Source of the DNA: Amoebophrya sp. AT5.2
Taxonomy: Eukaryota > Sar > Dinophyceae > Syndiniales > Amoebophryaceae
Direction: 5' to 3'
Length of the DNA: 22,349 nucleotides
Assembly (NCBI GenBank): GCA_005223375.1
Contig: RXOD01004438.1
Coordinates: 1-22,349 of the forward strand
The notes below the pieces were generated by a model, which was not told where the DNA came from, made no database searches, and saw nothing but the letters and a program-made list of their open reading frames with translations. Position 1 is the first letter of the stretch. The number at the start of each line of letters is the position of its first letter. The translations under genes were made by a program, and so were the position numbers. Below are positions 9,207 through 18,700 of this stretch, piece after piece.

Positions 9207-9692
9207 ATCGTCATGTGCAGCAACTTCTGGATTGTTTTCGTCGCGATCCGTCCCCGAGGGCCGCGAAAGTAGCGATCTCTCCTCCTCCAAATGGAAACAA
9301 ACGCGTTCCCTGAGTATTGATGTGCTGAGCGTCCACGTGTGCCGTGATATCAGTGTTGACGAACTTGCTTCTGAAGCAGCTCAATCCAGGATTAGTAAAT
9401 GCTGTACAGGTGGTGGTGGTCGTGTACTTTGTTCACTTTCCAATTGTGTAGTCTGAGTAGATTCGTACACCTCAGTCATTTATTAAGTGCGTAGTTGTAT
9501 TACCACGCGGAGGTGGAACGCAAAAACAAAATAAATGGGTAGGGAAGCTATACCCAGACTGATTGGGCTTCACACATTTATTGAGTTTGCACTTGCTTCA
9601 TGATGGGAACGGGAACATCTTCACAAGCGCGAAGTTAGTAATGCCAGGAAGGACCACTACTAGTCCTGGACTAGGACCACGACATGAACCTG

Positions 9693-9870
9693 TCAACACG
9701 CAATGCGGACGCGCACCGGACGGAAGATTTGGTCGTTCTGGATGGCGAGCAGCTTTTTGAGGTGGACGAGGGTGATTTCGTCGATGTGGACGACGAGGCC
9801 GGGCGATTGTTCGAGGAGGATGCCTTCGATTTCGCCCTCGACGATGCAGACTGCGCAGGCGCTTGGGGGA
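9693..9870 (-). CDS. Possible terminal exon on the minus strand, unrecognised
   Basis: On the minus strand, after the acceptor-like GTCGGTAG, there is an open frame of 58 codons and a TGA stop. It includes CAVCIVEGEIEGILLEQSPG then LVVHIDEITLVHLKKLLAIQ and ends FRPVRVRIAC. Third codon positions are overwhelmingly C or G, much like RPL7, and the residues look protein-like. Against it, the + strand of the same DNA is also open (an acidic 71-codon frame at 9684-9899), and any upstream minus-strand exons would have to overlap the start of the SET gene. No family is recognised. Confidence 0.35.
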
Positions 9871-9890
9871 CTACCGACGCGGACGTGGCG

Positions 9891-9900
9891 TATATATAAC
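9891..9900 (+). promoter_or_regulatory. TATA-box-like sequence TATATATAAC
   Basis: Located 242 bases upstream of the SET-gene ATG. It would suit a promoter if the leader contains an intron ending near 10119. It nearly repeats the element at 7901. Many dinoflagellates lack canonical TATA boxes, so caution is needed. Confidence 0.3.
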
Positions 9901-10141
9901 TTTCATTTGATGTAGATGTAGTTGATGAAGCACTTCTCTGTCTGCAACACCGATTTCGATTTCTTGAGTGATCGTCTCGTAATGACCAGAACACTACACC
10001 ATGGATATGATCTTTGCAGTTGCAGAATGAGAGTTCTATACTTACACTTCCTCGCTCTACCTCTAGGTTTAGGTATAGATACCTTCAATGACTCATTGAA
10101 TTCGAAACAATTGGTGCAGGTTCCGCTGCCTCCCGGACGTG

Positions 10142-13100
10142 ATGGCGGATGAGCTGTCCACGAAGGTTTGTCGCACGACGGATTCTGCGCATCCGGGGGG
10201 CCGTCGAGTCGACCTCCCGTTTCGCGGGGAGGACATTTTGATTTTTCTCCAGCCATCAAAATCAAATCGCGACGCCTTCCTCACCGGCTGGTACCAGGCC
10301 CGCGTAGTAGAGCTCTCGGATTCCCTGCTCACCGTCAGCTGGGCCAATCCGGAGCTCGATCGGGGGGAGAAGCTGAGTCTGGAGAAATTGCTATGGCACT
10401 CCGTTCCGCGCGTGCCGAAAGCGACCGCGAAAGACGTGCGTCGGTGGCAGCGAAGTCGCACGACGACGACACCGCCGCGACTGGATGCCTCCATCGCTAG
10501 CCGAGAAAATCAGGCTGGTGAAGATGAAGCGATGTCTCCTGCTCCTGTGCTACGTGGCGCTGCGGAGTCAGGAAAGGGCGCTGCGAGGATATCATCGGAC
10601 TCGGATGACGTTTTGCTGCAACATGATGGCGACGCAGAGGAGATTCTGTACCGATTTCAGCGCGCACTGGTGACTTTCGACGCGCGGCTAGATCGCCGGC
10701 ACGCCTCGTTCGTCGTCCACTCTTCTAGTTCGGGACAGCATGAAGATACCGGCGGCGACATGTCTCCGGCGCGCAAGAAGCCAGGGGCACTGCCACTGCC
10801 CGGAAAAATCCAGGCGGATGCGGAGCAGCAAGAGCAGCAAGAGGACGATCTCCTGGCAGACGAGCAGAAGGCTCCCGCCAGGAAGAAGGGGCGCGCTCCT
10901 GACGAGGTCAAAGTAAATGTAAAAACGAGCAGCAAGAAAGGGGCAGATAACAGCAGCGGCAAATGCAAATCCCCCCCGTCCACCAGGACCACCGGAGGCA
11001 AGCCGCCGTCGATGAAGGTACGCACGAAAATAACGGCTAAGGCCGCTGCTCCTGCTCCTGTGGCCGTTCCCGACGTCGACGACAAGAACAAGGCAGGATC
11101 TTCATCCGCAGGACGAGAGCTAGACGGCAAGCGACTGAAGCTGAACGAAGCCGTGGACGAGCATGTGGATCTCGAGTTCGCGAACCAACCACCGCCGTAC
11201 GGGGATGGGGAGGATCACGAGCTCGAACGCGTGCGCGGTGCGAAACACTGCGCCTGGTTTGGCGTGAATCCAGACTACACCGTCACCGCGCCCCCCACCA
11301 GACTACAACCGGGCGCGCTTGCGCGGGACTGGGCGTACCGTCGGCGCGTGGTGGCACCCCTCTTCAGCGGGGACGAGTTCGCCAGCCACCTTTACGCGCA
11401 TCGGTTCTGGCGGCAAATGGCCCAGCGACTGTACGACGACAGCCTGCCCGCGGCGAACTGCCTCGACGACTACCTGGTCGAGCAGGTGAAGCTGCGCTAC
11501 TTCCTGCAGATGCATACTTCGGACGGGGAATTCTGGACCGCACTGCGGGAGAGCATCGTCCCAGACCCTACACGAACAAAGCGCGTGCGGGTGACGCACC
11601 AGGAGGCCGTGATTGTAGAGGCGCGGCGAGAGCGGGACGAAATCATGACTGACCGCCAAGTGTCCGAAGAGGTAGCTGGGGATCATTCTCCAACGCCAAG
11701 AATGATCCCCAGCTACCTCTTCGGACAAAACTACATCCCGCCACGACAGCCGGTTGAGATGAAAACTGCAGCGCAAAACGACGTAGAGCAGAAGCAGGAC
11801 GAGCACCACTGCGACGCAACTGAGCCGAAACCTCCGAACAGACTCAAACGCAAACCGCCTCTGTGGACGACAGTACCGGCGCCGCGCGACGCAGTGGGGG
11901 AAGTAGAGAGCAATCTGCCGCGGGCTACGGCTACTGGCTGCAGTGGTCTCTCCGCAAAAAAACAAAAAAGTAGCGCCGCGGAAACCGCGACGAGCTCCAT
12001 GACGGCCGAAGCCGTTAGTAAAACTGCGGGGAAGAAAAAGAATATATCATCCTCGGCGGGAACTACTACGGAGGCATCTGGTCCGTCTTCAACAAGCAGA
12101 AGTTCCAGTTTGAAGAGCTGCACCTTGCTGACCGGCACGGTTGGGACCTGCGTCTTGGATGACAATGAAGAAAGCGCAAAAGAAGTCAGTACAGAGCTCC
12201 AGCTCGGCGTCGGCACAGAGATAACCACACACGGCTGGCGGCTGGATCCAGAGTTCGTCAAGAAGTGGGAAGTCCCGTTTGCGCTTCAGGAAACTGTATC
12301 GAGAATATTTGACGAGCACGATCCAGCGCAAGTTTTTTTCTACCCCCAGGGAGTCTACTCGGCACCCAGTCGGCTCCTCGGGAACAACGGGAACGTTAAC
12401 ACAGCAACAGATCCCGCCGCTTCTGTAAGCACGTCTTCAGCCAAGAAGACAAAAGAAAGGGCCGCGCCGGCTGCTGCGTCGAAAGCAATGCCATCCTCGA
12501 AGAAGGCTGCGCCTGCGTCTTCCACCTCCCCGGGGCGAAGACAAAGTCAACCAGAGCAAGATAAAGGAGACGCATTTCCACCTGAGCTGCCTCCTGCCGG
12601 ATATGGTCTGTATTCGCTTTCCCTCCGCGTGCCGATGGAGGTGTTGGGCGACTTTCGCGGAAAATGCACCGCCGTGGCTACGTTCGAAAAATCAAAACAT
12701 GTCGAGTTCGCCGAGAAATACGCCATGACGTTTCAGAACGCCGCCACCCGTGTCATGGTCGATCCCTGCTTCGGAACGGACTTCTTCGATCGGAGGCTCG
12801 CGCCCTTCGCCGTGATGAACGAGCCTCCGGAAGGCGTGTACGCGAACTGTGAGGTACTTGTTGTTTCGTACGTTCATTAATTTCCGCTGCTGGGGAGGAG
12901 CATCTTTTCTTCTGCGACATCAACGACTATCTACGATTTCGACATCGTCGATGAATTTAAGAGAAGAAGAAGATTTCTATTTTCTGAGTGAGTTATTTGA
13001 GTTTGTTCACCAGACGAGACCAACATAACCATATAGCTATCGTCACCTCTACTATAGGTGGTTTCTAAGTTTGCGGCCGACGAGTCCGCCACGGAGCCTT

Positions 13101-14320
13101 GGTTGCGATCCGTGCTGCGAGTGTACGCGAACCTGCCCATCCTTCCTCGCGACGAGCTGTTCATTCACTACGGGGCCGACTTTGACCGCGACTACGCTGT
13201 CGGCTTTCCCTCGCCGCTGTTTTTCCACGACCTGCGGTGGGCCGACGGAGTGAGCGACCTGACGAAGCAGGCGCTGCTTTGCCCAAAGCCGTACAGCGTG
13301 GTGGAGTGGAAGCGAAAGACGGGCCTCGCGGTGCGGCGAGACCGACTGCCGCCCCAGTTGCCTCGGGTGACCGAGATCCGGTTGTCGCGACCCTTTCGTG
13401 AGCGCTTTGGCCGCAAGCAGATCCGGAGGTGGGTGGCGCAGCCCCGCTTTTTCAAAAAGCGCAAAAATTCCTTGCTCTTCAGTTGTACTTCTAGGTCGAG
13501 ACACCCGGTGGAGACCTTGTCGTCCGTGGTAGGAGCGGGCCGAACCGGTACAACCGGTGTACGGGACAACGAACGCGGGCCCGGCAAGCCGCCACTGTCG
13601 GAAGCTGTGGCCTCGTCGCGGCTGCCGCGGAGCTACGTATCCGAGCCAAAGTTCGAGACCAACGTCCTGGTTTCGGAGCTGCGACGGCAGACGGGGGATT
13701 CCCTCGTCGAGATCCTGGAAGGTAGCGGTATATTGGCAAGGCGGGGGGCGCCAACGCCATCAGCAGGCGGAGGGACCGCAGGAGGAGGTGTGCAGCCGAT
13801 GCAAGAGGAACAGCGAACAGGCGGTCGGCGAGCAGATGAGCAGGGCGCAGCCGCACCAGGCAGCGCGGGAGGAACAGCCCCCGGTCGTGGGGTGTTGCAG
13901 TTAGCGGCTGGCGCGGCTTCGGCACCACCCGCACCTCCGCCACAAGAACCTGCTGCTGCTCAATATCATCAACAGTACCCTCAAGCGCCGCAGATGGCGT
14001 TGCAGGCCTACTACGTCCCGCAACTGGACCCCACCACGGGGCAAACAGTCACGCACATGCACTACGCATACGTTCCCATCGGAGCGGGAGCTGCTCTGCA
14101 GCAGCAGCAAGCCCAAGGCCAAGCCCAGCAGATGGAAATGCCACACGCAATGGTCCAGCAGCCGCCGGCTCTAGCTGTAGTAGGTGGAGGTGCCCCCGCG
14201 TTTGGAGGTTCCGCCGAGTTTTTGCCCGAAGGGCGGAGCGCGGCGTCACCGGAGGATCACTTTATATCCGGCGATGCGTCGCGCCGGCTTTCGGGGACCC
14301 CCGGAGGAAGCGCAGGGTGA
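10142..14320 (+). CDS. SET-domain protein, putative lysine methyltransferase
   Basis: Two exons, 10142-12853 and 13058-14320, join in phase 0 to 1324 residues; the 204-bp intron is GT-AG (GAG|GTACTT, CTATAG|GTG). I start at ATG 10142 (MADELS). A Tudor/Agenet-like stretch (GWYQARVVELSDSLLTVSW) lies at about 49-67. Residues 100-800 are mostly low complexity, with basic patches. SET motifs span about 820-950: GYGLYSLSLRVP (820), the core AVMNEPPEGVYANCE (890-904, where classical SETs have NHS..PNC), and LPRDELFIHYG (933-943, the usual GEEL..DYG). The intron falls exactly after NCE. The C-terminus is Ala/Gly/Gln/Pro-rich. A role on histones is inferred from family; substrate unknown. Residues ~507-536 come from a 90-nt segment with a 29-bp inverted repeat that may be an intron, and a second 66-nt candidate lies at 13429-13494. 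Confidence 0.75.
11661..11727. repeat. Perfect 29-bp inverted repeat (hairpin) inside the SET gene
   Basis: The arms 11661-11689 and 11699-11727 are exact reverse complements around a 9-base loop (CCAACGCCA). The arm starts TGTCCGAAGAGG. It is surrounded by GT at 11660-11661 and CGACAG ending at 11749, enclosing 90 nt (3n, no stop). Confidence 0.95.
12854..13057 (+). other. SET-gene intron
   Basis: 204-bp GT-AG intron in phase 0, splitting the SET core directly after Asn-Cys-Glu. It has in-frame stops, which supports its removal. The join NCE|VVSKFAA restores a continuous SET motif. Confidence 0.8.
13429..13494 (+). other. Possible 66-nt in-frame intron in the second SET-gene exon
   Basis: CGGAG|GTGGGT and a pyrimidine-rich TTGTACTTCTAG|GTCGAG bracket 66 bases (3n, no stop). 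A 7-bp hairpin, GCTTTTT-C-AAAAAGC, lies inside. Splicing it would remove 22 residues without changing the frame. It could equally be exon. Confidence 0.35.
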
Positions 14321-15745
14321 GTTGTCGCAGCTGCCTGCAGCAGCCAAGACGAAAAATCCGCTGACGAAACGCCACACAAATGAGCTGCAGACATTTTTCA
14401 GTCCATGAAATAAAGATAGACAAAAACCACGCGCTCGCCAAGCGCGTATTATAGTTGGACCAAACGGAGGCAGGTCCACGTCCAGGTAGTCTCCGGTAAA
14501 AATATCTCTGGAAGACGGAGTAGGAGAGGGACGAAGTAGTCGAAGACCACCTCGTCGTGTACATCTACTTCCTTGATTGTCGTGTGTTCTCCTTCCCACG
14601 TGGAGAGTTCAAGTTCAACTGTGTTCATGTTTTCCTCCTCCGTAAATCACACCCATCGACGTCCATGACCGTTCACCTTCCTAATCCTAAGTGACTATAT
14701 CTATACAGAAGTACTTACGTAACTTGCTTCCACTTCGCGTTCGCCTCTTCCAGAAATGAAAAATGTTTTCACGGATCATATCAGGTCCCTGAAGAAGTAC
14801 GACACAATGAATCTATGATGTCATGCTTCATGTAGTTCGTCCTGTTGGTACTGATCCTACTTCCATAAATTCTGCGTTTTGTTCTTGTCCCAGCGGTCCG
14901 TGACATAAGATCTGAAACAAGGGCAGAATGAATGTCCTGCTGCGGCTCTGGTATTCGAGGTCCGATCGTTGCCGTCGAATCCTTGTCGATCGCTGCGCTC
15001 CAGGAGAGCGAGAGCCATTGCCGCAGACCGAAGGACGCCTAAGCGTATGCGTGAAGGTAGATCTATGACACGCCTGCTGTTCCTGGTACTGCATGTGCAG
15101 CTCTTGTTACGATGCAGGTTTACAGCTGCTCCTGAACATGACGACGAGCTTTTTGACGTCAACGTATAGAAAGTACCAAGCTGAACCTGAAGCTCCTTGG
15201 AAAAGGAATTAATTTATTATATGATCTTTTTCTCGCAGTCGCATCTAAGAAAATTTTTGTTGTTATCGATTGGCAAGCAAGCTAGATAGAAGAACAAGAA
15301 CTCGCGCCCGGCTCTTGAGCCGGTGGACGTTCGTAAGTATCACTGTGTGTTGATATCGAGACGACCGCGGACTCTTCAAGAACAAATCTAATCAACGCAA
15401 AAGCAAATGCTTTTATTTTAGTACAGAACAATCGGCCACACATGACCACAACGACGTCGATAACGTCGAGCTTTCGTCTTGTCCTTGCGTCCTCCTCGGT
15501 CGAAGCGGCTAGCGCTAGTACCTCCTCGAGCAGCAGAACCAGAAAGAGAAGCTGAAGCTGCAGGTTGGTCTCGTTCTAGCACGCGAAAGCTTAAGCTGCC
15601 GGCGCCGCTCCGGCTGCGGACAGTCGGGGCGGGACGGAACGGGAAACACAAACACACTCCAGGTTTCCCTGTGCATCCCGACCTGCCAGCATCATGGCGT
15701 GACGCTTGATCTTGATCGCGCCATGCATGAGAAAAATTCTTCAAG
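14321..15745. other. Intergenic region, 1.4 kb
   Basis: No supported gene. A frame at 14969-15169 contains MTRLLFLVLHVQLLLRC, signal-peptide-like, but no continuation was found. A + frame at 15479-15709 (Arg/Pro-rich, ending WRDA) stops 36 bases before the next gene and could be an upstream ORF or leader sequence. The middle, 15180-15420, is AT-richer and featureless. Confidence 0.45.
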
Positions 15746-18700
15746 ATGGACATGGACAAATCTCTTGATGAGCTGATCGACAGCGGGAGGAACACAAAGT
15801 CTGGAGTTGTGCTGCGTCCAGCGCACGAGAGCGGTACGTGGACCCACGCCGCGAACTCGCAGCAGCATGGGGGCGGTGGCGGTTACCATCAGCATGGCAA
15901 AGGGACGAAAGGCAAGCAGCAGACGCAGACGTGGAACAACCTCCATGCAGGAGCAAGTGGAGGTCAGCACCAGAACCACTATCATGGCAAGGGCGGTGCT
16001 GGAGGCGGGGCGGGTAATTGGAACAACGGCTCTCCGCCGCATCATTCAGCAGGAGGACCAGGACGCGGGGCCGGCTGGAACGCGGCCCCGCAAGTAGGCA
16101 GCGGGTGGAGCAACCTGCAACAAGCCGTCGAGCAGCCGTGGCACCATGGTGGAAAGGGGCAGCAGGGTAAAGGCGCCCCTCAGAACTGGAATTATGCGGC
16201 GCACCACGGAGCCGGACCGCCGCACCATGGCAATTATAAAGGTAGGCATGTTAATCTCAATGACTCATTGTTTTTGATGTTCTTGTAGACCTCCACCACG
16301 CCTGGTGGGCTGGCACCCGAACACGAACCAACTATTTTCATGATACGTAAGTAAACGAATCGTCGTGGTCACGAGGATTCGCGCGCAACTTCTCCAGGTG
16401 GTGCCGATGGACACTGGCCGGGCGGGTCTCCACCTCGTCCCCATCATCTTCAGCAGGGTCCACCAGGAGGCGCTGGAGCTGGACAGATGGGAGTCATTCG
16501 GGCGTTCGACAAGCCGCGACGCGGCTTCGGCACCGGATTGCTGGGCGGGAGACGTGTGCAAGAGAGGAAGGCGGCGCGATCAACCCAGGTCTTCTTCCAG
16601 AAAACGGGTGATCTCTGCGTCAAACTGTATAACTATTTGAAATGCGGGGATATTATAGATACCTTTACTTAGGTTCGTTGAGAAGTACGGTCTATAAGCG
16701 AAGTCAACGCGCGCACCACCTTAATTGTTGACTCAGGCTGAGGTTAGCACCGAAGCACCGCAGCCGTCAACATATAACTTGCACTGTTGAAAGAAGAAAC
16801 CGAGGCGAAAGAAGATTGTTGAAAGACTGCTGTACCTAGGCGAGGTGGCGTGCTGTAATTTTTTTAAGGAAAATCAAAACTAATCCTTCTTGGCTCGACT
16901 TCGATGATCTCGTTGTATACTTGCATCGCGACGGACGAGGACATCAACTATCGTCCGACGCCGCTCCCATTCCCAGGTACGACACAGAAGTGTGCAGTTT
17001 CAAGAAGCCAAGCCCGAAAGAGAAGCGCGGGCCAGTGATTCAATTGAACTCGGGCGGTTTTCATACGGCAGAGACGCGCTTCATCATCAGTGAATGTACA
17101 TTGATTCATATCTAAAAATCTTAGACTACAGAGTTTCACTTTAGTTTCTCTTCTGTTTTTCTCAGCCTGAGGGTATCTAAGTAACCCTGCTAGATCCAGT
17201 TCCAGAACCAGACCCACGTCCAGTTCGAGTTCGTTTGTGTTGTACTGCATAAAACTAAAAGGTAAACGTAAACGTAAAGGATGCATCTATAGTACTAGTA
17301 ACTGTGAGCACAGAAAGGGGACTGACGCTGTAGCGGAACAACTCAATCGCAACATGATCGCTCGGAAACCATCGCACCAGGTCTTGCTCTTGTCGATTTC
17401 TCCATCCGCGAGAAGCACTCTGGAGTGAACCTCCAGGCTAATCCGAACCCTACGTCGAAGCGGTTGTCACTGACTGCGAACAAGAATAGAGCCGCCTCGT
17501 CCACCGACCTTGCTGCGACGGATGGCGGCGGAACACCCAGTGGTCCTGCAACGCAATCGCAAGCTGGGACTATTAAGGTTCAGGGGTCGTCGGGGGAAGT
17601 CGACGACGCAGCCGCAACGGGAGCTGGTGACGGCGAAGAGGACCTCCAGTTGTCCTCCTCGAACGGCGATGGGGCTTTCGACGAAGACGCGGTCGTCGTA
17701 GCGGTGCCAATGAAAAAGCGAAAGCGGGCCGCCAGTGATGAAGAGGGCCACGATGACCTCGATTTCGCAGACGAGGAGCTGGAGCACGTTGAGGACGAGG
17801 AGCTCGGGCCAGACGGGGGGGAGAGCGTGCGCAAGACAAATTCTAACGTAGAATCTTTTGACGGGGCGGGTGGAGCGGGAGACGAAGAACCCATTGCGTC
17901 GAGCACCATGAAAACGGGCACTGGATCTGCAGATGTTTTGGCACCCCCCACCGCTGACGGCATGACTGCGGCCCTTCCTGCGAGCGGGGGCCAGACGGGC
18001 GGCGAAGAAAAGGCCGCACGAACTGCCTTTCTGAAGGAGAAGCTGGCACTGAAACGGAAGGCGGAGGCGGATCGATTGCAGAAGCACAATACTACGGTTA
18101 AAGGGACCACCACTTCTTCCACATCAACTGGTGAGCAGCCCATAAAATCTTCAGAAACTACTTCTTCGACCTCCGCCGCAAACGGGAACGGGAAGAAAGT
18201 CGAGGTAGTAGTGGCATCGTCAAATAAAGTGACGCTGGCGAGCTCGAAAAAAGGAGAGCCCCGAAAGTTTGCTCCGTGGATCGTCACCGGCAAGTCCGCG
18301 GCAGGCGAGATTTTCGAGCTGGATTTCTACGATGGAATCGTACTGAACTATATTTGTTTCTTTGCTTCTAATGAATGAAGAGACAGAGAGTGCTTTTTTA
18401 TATAGCAAGCGAAAGCAGAAGCACTCGTCAAGGAGTCGTCGTATGCGTCTTAGTTTGTCGGTCCGTCTAATAAAGATTTTGATTCAACTGCGCACCGTAA
18501 CTGTAGACCAGGGGGCGGAGGTTAGCACCGAGCCACATAATCGTCAACAATATAGCTATAGCAAGCGAAAAAAAATATAAAAAAGTGAAATTTATTTATC
18601 ACAGGAGATCGCTCTGCCCATGAGTTTTGTTCCGTTGGGGGAGTTCCGCAACAGTCTCGGATCCAGATTCGCGATGCTCGCGGGTGGCGATCCGACGGCG

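Larger units (their letters stand above)
8735..10141. other. 1.4 kb region upstream of the SET gene
   Basis: No gene is firmly supported. It begins with the GTAAGT donor at 8735 and holds a perfect 19-bp tandem duplication (9168-9205), a TATATATAAC box (9891-9900), and a coding-like segment on either strand near 9684-9899. Just before the SET start lie the palindrome CAATGACTCATTG (10086-10098) and an acceptor-like TTGGTGCAG ending at 10119, so the SET leader may contain an intron. Confidence 0.4.

Noticed and set aside
16289..16346. 58-nt internal exon between TTGTAG and GTAAGT
   Set aside because: Including it puts exon 2 out of the frame that reads GGADGHWPGG and the cold-shock-like motif; skipping it gives a clean phase-1 junction.
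17467..18293. Long minus-strand ORFs of 206 and 237 codons
   Set aside because: Antisense shadows of exon 4 of the export-adaptor-like gene; Ser/Pro/Ala composition follows from complementing its codons.
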